Shown piece after piece: positions 52,492 to 59,616 of a DNA stretch of 64,000 nucleotides (its first letter is position 1; each line of letters begins with the position of its first letter). Both the position numbers and the translations under genes were made by a program. The notes under the pieces are model-generated. The model ran no database searches and was not told the origin of the DNA. It saw only the letters and a program-made list of their open reading frames with translations. Source of the DNA: UBA8389 sp942493385 (GTDB lineage: Bacteria > Bacteroidota > Bacteroidia > Bacteroidales > UBA1402); the NCBI GenBank assembly GCA_942493385.1, contig OW818699.1:2604001-2668000 (forward strand), read 5' to 3'.

Positions 52492-55380
52492 TTATAATGA
52501 TTTTATGAATTTGACTGATTCATTAAAGGAATCCGTTTGAATCTGACCAAGAATCAATCCCTGTGGAAGTCCAGACACATCCAAGACATTGTTGCCGCCT
52601 GTTAAAGTCCAATTACCCAAGCAAGTACCGCTCACTGAATAAAGGATTAAGTGTGCTGCATTGGAATCTTCTGGCAAATTGACATTCAGAATATTCTTGA
52701 CTGTTGTGGGATAAAGGACGCATTGTCGAATCCGAACCCGTTGTGTAGCAACAGGGATGACAGATTCCAGTAAAAAAGGCTGTCCAACCATGTAAGTCGT
52801 ACTTGTAGCACTGATAACAGCAGTTTTTGCGATAGCCCAGAAATAAGCACTCGAGCTACCTCCACGCTGTATGGCATATCCGTTGTTATCCAAGCGATGA
52901 TACAAATTGAAGGTATGATAAAGCGGAGAATACCCGGTTTTTAGGACAACTCCGTTAGAACTTATATACATGGAATCAACTTTGTAATAGCTTATTTTGA
53001 ATCGATTTGTGGTGTCCTTACGGATCTTCCAATATTGGGTATTCAACACTTCCGGTGTCTGCCCCATCGTTTTGAACTTAGGCGTAATGGTACCGTCATA
53101 CGTCAGAACCGTACTGTCCATCGCATTGCGTATCAAGTAGGTGCCATCCATCAAATCGTTCAACACATAATTGCTGGTTTGTACAGAATCTGCCACTGTC
53201 GCATCCAAACTCATTTCCGTATCGGTGTTGAAACGATCGTAGGGTTTGTTAATGTCGTAATTTGGACTGCTGGCAAGGCTGCTGATGGAATTGTTCAGCA
53301 CACTGAAACGGGTTCTTATGTTGCTCCAACTCCCACGTAAGTTGGCAAGCTGTGTAACAGTAAGATTACCGGCAAGGTCCTTACGAGTGCGCTTGTTGTT
53401 GGCATTCTCTGGCCATTGCAGAAATGTTCCTGCCACTTCAGGACCTGTTACTGCATCACCGGTTGCCAAAAAGCCCATGTATTCGGCATCACCGCCAGCA
53501 ACACAGGTACCGCCGATTTCATGCGTATTGTCGCGTTGCCACAGATTTCCACATGCAATGGCATCTCCATAAATCTTGGTGGACACCAGGTACGCATTGT
53601 CCGTAACAAAAGCATTTCCATAGACTTGTGAATTATTGAGAACTCGAGCGCAACCTGCAACGATGCCATTCTGATAGACAGAGGCATTGCTAAAAACCAT
53701 GGCATTTTCACGAACCTTGGCATTTCCATACACTTTGGCTGAACCCTTCACGATGGCAAAATCCTCAATTCGGGCAGAATCGGAAACGGTTGCTGTTCCC
53801 AAAACTTTGGCATTTGGCCCCACGTAGGCCGTTGCCGCTACCCAAGCAGTGTTGGCTACCCATCCGCCACCATTGGGATGAGCCGCACCAAATTGCTTGA
53901 CACCTTCAAAGCCATCGTTGTATCCCATGGGTAAAGCATTCTCGAAACGAACTTCGTAAGGATAACGGTAATATTTTGGAAAACCGGCTTCCCAAGTGTA
54001 ATTGTGCGCGGAATTGTGTTCAGTCGGAGCCCCGGTCACAATCAACCAGATTTCCTTATCGGTTGGCAACATGGTGAAAGAAACAGTGGCGTCGGCTTCA
54101 GCATGAAGTGCTCCATACCTAGGCACACCATTGATTGGTACGGCAACAAATCCCCAGCGCCAACCGGATTTCTTTGTGGCATCGTCCACTTCCGAATGGC
54201 CCTTGAAATGCATTTTAAACGTGTAGGATCCATCTGCATTGGCCACTTTTGGAAAGAGTTGAATGGCATTGTAACCATAATCCTGTGGTGCCTGACAATC
54301 CTGAACGGCAAAATGGAGTTTGCCCAGATCTACTGTCTGAAGGATGGTCCGGTGCTTTTTCATCACTGTTGTCCAAACATCAACATTAGACTCCAAATCG
54401 GTATTGTAAGTCATTCCGTTGGTAAGTGTTTTGTAATAAAAAGCGTTCGTCCCCATCTTATAATCCCAAATCATATTTTTCATAGCGGTTTGTCCCATGA
54501 AATCATTCAATTGAGCCTGGCTGTTGTTGAAAAACATACGCCTTGTCGTCACCATCGGATGTTCGGATTGCAGGTTGTTGCTCCAAAGGGTACCAATGGA
54601 GGATTGACCCTTGGTCTGCGTCAAATTCTCCAGAAAAAACGACGTCGTATAATGCTTTCGGGTATTCAGGAAATGCGAATTGGTGGCGTACATGTATCTG
54701 GCAAAGTCGTTGTTGACATTGGGATACATCTGAGTTGCCGCAAAATTGGCCGAGCGTTCCCAAAAAGGACCGTTTGGTCCATCCTGAAAGGCCCGGAAGG
54801 TTGTATTCAACCGATCACTGTAGGCCTGATACGACATGGAATGAAACAATTCATGTGCCAGTACAAAATAGGGATATTCAGCGCCAGAACCCACACCCAT
54901 GGGCGCAGGGTTCAGCCACATGGCTCCGATGGTGTAATCGTAACCGCCACCGTAGGCCATCCAATTGGTGGTATAGTTGAGCATGAACAGAAATTTGTAC
55001 TTGTTCAGTTTGGTGCCATTTGCAGGCGTTGCCTTCAGAACGTTCACATGGTATTGCCATATTTTTTCGCATTCAGCCATGTAGGCAAGCAAATTGAAGG
55101 TTGAGGTAGGATTGGCGGGATTGATCAACTTGGTGGGATCCGTGCCGAAACCTGCTTCCCAAAAGCAGATGATGTTGTTGGTCTGATACGAACGCAATTT
55201 ACACCATCGCTCGTTGGTATCCACCATCTTGTCGATGCTGGTGACGGTTCCGTTCAGGCCCTTTTTATTGACGTAATCGTCCGCTCCGACCTGATTGAAC
55301 GTTGTGGGTATGTAAACTGTTTTTTGGGCATTCAGAAAGGTTGTGCTCAATAATAGCAAAAGAAGGAAAACTTGTTTCAT
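52492..55380 (-). CDS. Secreted metalloprotease-like T9SS cargo (DUF6055-like) with a left-handed beta-helix
   Basis: A 962-residue exported protein. Residues 1-19 are a signal peptide. Residues about 60-300 form a catalytic-like domain with HELFH at 176-180, an HExxH zinc motif, as in DUF6055/Svx-type proteins. Residues about 310-500 are a beta-sandwich-like region. Residues about 508-612 are a run of hexapeptide-like repeats (AxVxGNAxV pattern) predicted to fold as a left-handed beta-helix. Residues about 740-870 are a trefoil-like module similar to those in the 3282-5438 protein. The last 70 residues form a T9SS type A sorting domain. It is probably cell-surface or secreted, and the substrate is unknown. 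Confidence 0.82.
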   Translation of the reverse strand: MKQVFLLLLLLSTTFLNAQKTVYIPTTFNQVGADDYVNKKGLNGTVTSIDKMVDTNERWCKLRSYQTNNIICFWEAGFGTDPTKLINPANPTSTFNLLAYMAECEKIWQYHVNVLKATPANGTKLNKYKFLFMLNYTTNWMAYGGGYDYTIGAMWLNPAPMGVGSGAEYPYFVLAHELFHSMSYQAYSDRLNTTFRAFQDGPNGPFWERSANFAATQMYPNVNNDFARYMYATNSHFLNTRKHYTTSFFLENLTQTKGQSSIGTLWSNNLQSEHPMVTTRRMFFNNSQAQLNDFMGQTAMKNMIWDYKMGTNAFYYKTLTNGMTYNTDLESNVDVWTTVMKKHRTILQTVDLGKLHFAVQDCQAPQDYGYNAIQLFPKVANADGSYTFKMHFKGHSEVDDATKKSGWRWGFVAVPINGVPRYGALHAEADATVSFTMLPTDKEIWLIVTGAPTEHNSAHNYTWEAGFPKYYRYPYEVRFENALPMGYNDGFEGVKQFGAAHPNGGGWVANTAWVAATAYVGPNAKVLGTATVSDSARIEDFAIVKGSAKVYGNAKVRENAMVFSNASVYQNGIVAGCARVLNNSQVYGNAFVTDNAYLVSTKIYGDAIACGNLWQRDNTHEIGGTCVAGGDAEYMGFLATGDAVTGPEVAGTFLQWPENANNKRTRKDLAGNLTVTQLANLRGSWSNIRTRFSVLNNSISSLASSPNYDINKPYDRFNTDTEMSLDATVADSVQTSNYVLNDLMDGTYLIRNAMDSTVLTYDGTITPKFKTMGQTPEVLNTQYWKIRKDTTNRFKISYYKVDSMYISSNGVVLKTGYSPLYHTFNLYHRLDNNGYAIQRGGSSSAYFWAIAKTAVISATSTTYMVGQPFLLESVIPVATQRVRIRQCVLYPTTVKNILNVNLPEDSNAAHLILYSVSGTCLGNWTLTGGNNVLDVSGLPQGLILGQIQTDSFNESVKFIKSL

Positions 55381-55498
55381 GGGGTATGGTCGGGGTTATT
55401 ACTGATAGTTCTACAAATTAAGGTATTTTTTTGGTTTACTGAACTTGTTGTTCGTTCAATTAAATGGCATTAACGTCCAAAATGCGTGTGGGTTTTTA

Positions 55499-55506
55499 TA
55501 CCTTTG
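55499..55506 (+). promoter_or_regulatory. -7 promoter box of the DMP19 gene; decides the start
   Basis: TACCTTTG matches TAnnTTTG, 17 bases ahead of the ATG at 55524. The longest frame starts at 55464, upstream of this box. Confidence 0.55.
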
Positions 55507-55523
55507 ACCCAAAACCCAGCAAC

Positions 55524-56033
55524 ATGAGCATCAAAATTCAGGAAAAGAAACTCCAACAGGCAGCCGGCAAAGACATGGACGCCTTTCTGTCCGTATTCAC
55601 CGACGCCTACCTCGAAGCGACAGGAGGTCATTTGAATGAACAAACCATGCCCCTGCTCAACGGTATGCAACACAGCCTGCTGGCATACCATTTCTTTCGC
55701 GAAGAAGTGATGCAGGGTGGCTTCATCTCTTTGATTCAGAACGGCTACGGCAGCTACATATTCCGAAACCCTTTTGCCAAAGCGCTAAAAACATTTGGGG
55801 CTGACGAACTGTCAAAAATGGTTTACAAAGCTCGGGAAGTATACGACAGACATCAAGAGGAGCTGGAGCGTGAGACCACCGAGGAGGAATTCACGGCCAT
55901 GTATGAGGAATTTGAAGTCTTTGACGACCTAGAAGAACGGTTCTTTGAAATCGAGGAAGATTGCACAGCAACCATTGCCCGTTATGTGGACGAACACTTG
56001 GAGGAATTCGGTGAAGTTGTCAGTTCTTCCTGA
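55524..56033 (+). CDS. DMP19/DUF4375 family protein
   Basis: A 169-residue cytoplasmic acidic protein. It matches the DMP19-like fold by LNGMQHSLLAYHFFREEVMQGGFISLIQNGYG and FRNPFAKALKTFGADELSKMVYKAREVY (shown only in part), the Bacteroidota version of a domain first seen as a phage-like DNA-mimic protein. The C-terminal third is very Glu/Asp-rich (EELERETTEEEF, FEVFDDLEERFFEIEED). The start at 55524 is chosen because the promoter box lies just upstream. The 3' end overlaps the convergent SPOR lipoprotein gene by 14 bases. Function is unknown. Confidence 0.78.
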   Translation: MSIKIQEKKLQQAAGKDMDAFLSVFTDAYLEATGGHLNEQTMPLLNGMQHSLLAYHFFREEVMQGGFISLIQNGYGSYIFRNPFAKALKTFGADELSKMVYKAREVYDRHQEELERETTEEEFTAMYEEFEVFDDLEERFFEIEEDCTATIARYVDEHLEEFGEVVSSS

Positions 56034-56484
56034 ACACGATACTGATTTCGGGGAATTTCTCCATCAATTCAGCTTTTTTAGCTTCAGCCTGTTCCGGTGC
56101 TGGAAAGGATGCGACAACGATGCGGTATAATTGGTCCTGGTTTTGAACCAGTAGTGCCGGATACTTGTCTTCTTTCATCTGCTCGTAATAACCTCGCGCA
56201 TTCGTCCTGTTGATGAATGTTTTAGCAACCAAGTTGTAATCAAGGAACAGTTTTTCATTACCTAAAAGCAAAGTCAGGTTTTCCGTACGGTACACTGCTG
56301 ACGAATCCGCTGAAGTGGCAAGACTGTCCAAGTGAACGGTCATGGTGGTTCTAGCCCTGGAAGTAACCTGTGTCTCTTCCTTATCCTTCAATCTTTGATA
56401 AGTCCTATTGTACGCTTCCAGATTGGATTTGCAGGCCGGCAGAACCGTCAGCCCCAAAAGAATAAATACGACGTACTTTCTCAT
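56020..56484 (-). CDS. SPOR-domain lipoprotein
   Basis: A 154-residue lipoprotein. The signal ends in LPAC with the Cys at residue 18. After a linker (residues 20-80), the last 75 residues form a SPOR domain, recognised by YNLVAKTFINRTNARGYYEQM, YPALLVQNQDQLYRIVVASF and the closing EKFPEISIVFRKN. SPOR domains bind denuded peptidoglycan glycan strands at the division septum. It is probably a division-associated envelope protein. It lies downstream of the EamA transporter gene with a hairpin element between. Confidence 0.85.
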   Translation of the reverse strand: MRKYVVFILLGLTVLPACKSNLEAYNRTYQRLKDKEETQVTSRARTTMTVHLDSLATSADSSAVYRTENLTLLLGNEKLFLDYNLVAKTFINRTNARGYYEQMKEDKYPALLVQNQDQLYRIVVASFPAPEQAEAKKAELMEKFPEISIVFRKN

Positions 56485-56507
56485 AATGTTCGTTTATTTT
56501 AAACAGT

Positions 56508-56568
56508 CGTTTTTCGTGACTCGGCATAGTCGAAGCAAGCTTCGCCTCTGCACTCGCTACTTAAAACG
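56508..56568. repeat. Palindromic intergenic element, possible dispersed repeat
   Basis: A nested hairpin in the gap between two minus-strand genes. The outer arms are CGTTTT/AAAACG (56508-56513, 56563-56568). The inner stem is GCATAG-T-CGAAGC with GCTTCG-C-CTCTGC around an AA loop (56524-56551, two 1x1 mismatches). I recall a very similar CTCGGCATAGTC...GCAAGCTT...CTCTGCACTCG sequence between genes in Bacteroides and Prevotella, but could not verify it. Confidence 0.6.
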
Positions 56569-56610
56569 TTCGTTATTTCTTCCTGCAAATATACAAAATG
56601 CGGAACAAGT

Positions 56611-57501
56611 TTACAGCAAAAACAACATCAACACGCCACCAACGGAAACAAAAGCACCAAGGAGTTCAAGCAAAGCAAGCTTGCGTCCTTTGATCAGTGC
56701 GGGAACAATCAGAACGATGGGTGTCAGGGACATCAAGGCGGATGCTATACCGGTTTCAGTCATGGTGATGGCCATCATGGAAAGTCCAACTCCCAAGCCT
56801 GGACCGAAAAAAGAACCTACGGTGATGAATTTCATGGAACCACCGTCTTTGGTTGCTTTTATCAACGATGGCCAACGTTTAAGGACGGTAATTAGGAGGG
56901 CGAAAAAGATAAATCCAGTGATGATTCGGATTTGGGTGGCTGCGAACGGGTCGTAATCTCCCATTCCCATTTTGCTGAACACCAAACCGCAAGCCTGCCC
57001 CAAGGCTCCACCCAGAGCGAGCAACAAACCTTTGACTGAAACCTTCATTCCGGTCTTTTCCCGATGGTGACTTAAAAAAGCCATCAAAATACCACTGATA
57101 ATGAGCATGATACCCAACACGTGAGTAATCTTAAGATTCTCCCCCAAAATGGCAAAACCGATGATGGCTGTCAGCGCAGGTGAGAAAGTCATGACCAACA
57201 TGGATAGACGTGCCCCGATAACAGTCAGCGATTTGAACAACATCAAATCACCAATAAAAAAACCGATCAGACCTGAAACCGAGAGCCAGATCCATTGCTG
57301 AGAACCTGCACCGGTGGGAAAAAAGGAACCGCGGGCAATAAGTCCGTAAACACCCAACATGGCGAAAGCCATCACCAATCGTAGGATATTGACTTCAAGC
57401 GAGCCTACCTTACGGCTGGCAGCTTCGAAGGAGGAGGAACTGGCAGCCCAGCAAATGGAAACGGACAAGGCGACTGCTTCGCCTAGAAAGGGTAGTTGCA
57501 T
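56611..57501 (-). CDS. DMT superfamily (EamA) transporter
   Basis: A 296-residue inner-membrane protein with ten hydrophobic helices in two EamA repeats. The start at 57501 (ATG, MQLPFLGEAVAL) is preferred over the TTG at 57522, which lies inside the -7 promoter box. Typical EamA segments are ICWAASSSSFEAASR near the start, then LSVSGLIGFFIGD and GENLKITHVLGIMLIISGI in the first repeat's end. Drug or metabolite export is the usual role. The substrate is unknown. Confidence 0.88.
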   Translation of the reverse strand: MQLPFLGEAVALSVSICWAASSSSFEAASRKVGSLEVNILRLVMAFAMLGVYGLIARGSFFPTGAGSQQWIWLSVSGLIGFFIGDLMLFKSLTVIGARLSMLVMTFSPALTAIIGFAILGENLKITHVLGIMLIISGILMAFLSHHREKTGMKVSVKGLLLALGGALGQACGLVFSKMGMGDYDPFAATQIRIITGFIFFALLITVLKRWPSLIKATKDGGSMKFITVGSFFGPGLGVGLSMMAITMTETGIASALMSLTPIVLIVPALIKGRKLALLELLGAFVSVGGVLMLFLL

Positions 57502-57519
57502 AGCGGTTTTTAGAAGCCC

Positions 57520-57527
57520 CAAAAGTA
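57520..57527 (-). promoter_or_regulatory. -7 promoter box of the EamA gene; decides the start
   Basis: The minus strand reads TACTTTTG, 18 bases ahead of the chosen ATG. The alternative TTG start at 57522 overlaps it. Confidence 0.6.
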
Positions 57528-57548
57528 CAGAATTTTTCCGTTTTTATG

Positions 57549-57556
57549 TATCTTTG
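57549..57556 (+). promoter_or_regulatory. -7 promoter box of folC
   Basis: TATCTTTG matches TAnnTTTG, 26 bases ahead of the start codon. There is no clear -33 TTG. Confidence 0.55.
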
Positions 57557-57582
57557 ATAGACGAATAAATGTACAACCCTTT

Positions 57583-58866
57583 ATGAACTACGCAGAGACC
57601 CTGGATTTTTTGTTCAATCAGATACCGTTTTTTCAACAAAACGGATCAACCGCTTACAAACCGGGACTGCAAAACATAGAGGCACTGGATGCTTGGTGCA
57701 GTTCTCCGCACAAACGCTACCCCACCATTCATGTGGGTGGAACCAACGGCAAGGGTTCGGTCTCCAACCTGATCGCCTCCATTTTGCTGGAAGCCGGTTA
57801 CAAAACAGGTCTTTACACCTCGCCACACCTGAAAGATTTCAGGGAACGAATTCGCGTTGACGGACACATGATTCCGGAACAACGGGTCATCGATTTCGTT
57901 GAACACTTCCGCCGTGACTGCTCCGTAGCGGAACCCTCTTTTTTTGAATTTACTACCGAACTGGCCTTCCAGTGGTTTGCAGAAGAACAAGTGGATGTGG
58001 CTGTCATTGAGGTCGGATTGGGCGGTAGATTGGACAGCACCAACATTATTCTCCCGGAAGTCTCCGTCATTACGAACATCAGTTTTGATCACATGGGTTT
58101 GTTGGGTGATACCCTTGAAAAGATTGCTTTTGAAAAAGCAGGCATCATGAAAAAAGATGTTCCTGTTGTCATTGGTAAAGCAGAGGGTATCGTCAAAGTC
58201 GTCTTTGAGAAGCAATCCAAGACGGTTGAGGCTCCAATTTTTTGGGCTTCCGAAGAGTTTCCTACAAAACTAGGTAAAGACCTAGATAACAACACGTTGA
58301 TAAATTGCGAAGGGGGTATTCATCTATATAATGATATCCCCTGTGCATTGAGCGGCATTTATCAGATGGAGAATGCTGCAACAACGCTCTCCTTGGTGGA
58401 ACGCCTACGTGAAAAAAGCTATGGGATTAAGGATGATGCCGTATACAAAGGCTTCAGCAACGTACTTTCAAACACCGGGTTAAGAGGTCGCTGGGAAACA
58501 TTGAGCCTTCAACCTCACGTTATTTGTGACACAGGGCACAACGTTGCAGGCATTCAATTCGTAACCGAGCAATTGCGACAAACACCACACGAAAACCTCC
58601 ATTTTGTACTGGGCATGGTCAACGACAAAGATGTAACCGGGGTCTTGAAACTAATGCCTAAAGATGCCATTTACTATTTTACCAAAGCCAGCATACCCAG
58701 AGCTTTGCACGAAAACGAACTGGCTTTGCTGGCAGAACAATTCGGATTGAAGGGCAACACCTACCCTACCGTGCTTGAAGCATTGGCAACCGCCAAAAAT
58801 AAATGCCGCCCGAACGACTTGGTGTTCGTGGGCGGCAGTACTTTCGTGGTGGCCGAAGCGCTTTAG
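57583..58866 (+). CDS. folC: Bifunctional folylpolyglutamate synthase / dihydrofolate synthase
   Basis: A 427-residue Mur-ligase-superfamily enzyme that joins glutamate to dihydropteroate and lengthens the glutamate tail of folates. The P-loop reads HVGGTNGKGSVSN near residues 50-62. YTSPHLKDFRERI is the omega-loop region. VIEVGLGGRLDSTN and the dihydrofolate-site strand VITNISFDHMGLLGDT follow. The C-terminal domain has GRWETL, CDTGHN and VFVGGSTFVVAEAL. It converges on the YebC gene with 4 bases between the stops. Confidence 0.94.
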   Translation: MNYAETLDFLFNQIPFFQQNGSTAYKPGLQNIEALDAWCSSPHKRYPTIHVGGTNGKGSVSNLIASILLEAGYKTGLYTSPHLKDFRERIRVDGHMIPEQRVIDFVEHFRRDCSVAEPSFFEFTTELAFQWFAEEQVDVAVIEVGLGGRLDSTNIILPEVSVITNISFDHMGLLGDTLEKIAFEKAGIMKKDVPVVIGKAEGIVKVVFEKQSKTVEAPIFWASEEFPTKLGKDLDNNTLINCEGGIHLYNDIPCALSGIYQMENAATTLSLVERLREKSYGIKDDAVYKGFSNVLSNTGLRGRWETLSLQPHVICDTGHNVAGIQFVTEQLRQTPHENLHFVLGMVNDKDVTGVLKLMPKDAIYYFTKASIPRALHENELALLAEQFGLKGNTYPTVLEALATAKNKCRPNDLVFVGGSTFVVAEAL

Positions 58867-58870
58867 AAGC

Positions 58871-59602
58871 TTATTCTTCGACTTCCGGAGCCGGTGTCAT
58901 GTTGTGATAGACGGCGGAAACGTCCTCATCGTCCTCCAGTTTCTCTATGAGTTTGTCCAAAGTGACACGTTGTTCATCGGTCACATCCTTGACGTCGTTG
59001 GGGAAACGTTCGAATTCGGCAGATACGATTTCATACCCGTTTTCTTCCAAATAGTTCTGTATGCGGGAAAAATCCTCAGGTTGCCCGTATATGACGATTT
59101 CGTTTTCGTCCATTTCCAGCTCCTCGGCACCGTAATCGATGATGTCGAGTTCCAATTCCTCCACATCAATGCCTTCTTTGGGAACGACTTTGAACACGGA
59201 TTTGCGGTCGAAAATAAAGGAAAGGCTGCCGGAAGTACCCAGCGTGCCGCCGTGACGGGTGAGGTAACTGCGTACGTTGGCAACGGTGCGAGTGGTGTTG
59301 TCTGTTTGGGTTTCAACCAAAATGGCGATACCAAACGGACCATATCCTTCGTAAACCATGTCTTTGTAATCGCCGAAATCTTTGGAAATGGCCTTCTTGA
59401 TGGCTCTATCGACATTATCCTTAGGCATGTTGGCAGCCTTGGCATTCTGCATCAAGACACGAAGACGCGGATTGGAATCCGGATCTGGACCAGAGGCTTT
59501 TACACTGATGGATATTTCTTTACCGATTTTTGTAAATACGCGGGCCATGTTGCCCCAACGTTTCATTTTACGTGCTTTGCGATATTCAAACGCTCTTCCC
59601 AT
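58871..59602 (-). CDS. YebC/PmpR family (TACO1-like) protein
   Basis: A 243-residue protein of the YebC family. N-terminal hallmarks are FTKIGKEISISVK and ASGPDPDSNPRLRVLMQNAKAANMPKDNVDRAIKKA (shown only in part). The middle contains VYEGYGPFGIAILVETQTDN. The family is described as transcriptional regulators and, more recently, as factors that help ribosomes through proline-rich or difficult stretches. It begins 14 bases after the pheT stop, in an apparent dapA-pheT-yebC operon, where a translation role would fit the neighbour. Confidence 0.93.
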   Translation of the reverse strand: MGRAFEYRKARKMKRWGNMARVFTKIGKEISISVKASGPDPDSNPRLRVLMQNAKAANMPKDNVDRAIKKAISKDFGDYKDMVYEGYGPFGIAILVETQTDNTTRTVANVRSYLTRHGGTLGTSGSLSFIFDRKSVFKVVPKEGIDVEELELDIIDYGAEELEMDENEIVIYGQPEDFSRIQNYLEENGYEIVSAEFERFPNDVKDVTDEQRVTLDKLIEKLEDDEDVSAVYHNMTPAPEVEE

Positions 59603-59616
59603 AACAATTTTTAAAT

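Noticed and set aside
54004..55104. A 366-codon open frame on the + strand opposite the metalloprotease-like gene
   Set aside because: It is antisense to a well-supported secreted protein, has no promoter or domain pattern and reads as low-information His/Gly/Phe-rich sequence, as expected of a shadow frame.
58775..59614. A 279-codon + strand frame opposite the YebC gene
   Set aside because: It overlaps the end of folC and is fully antisense to a clear YebC protein; no motif supports it.
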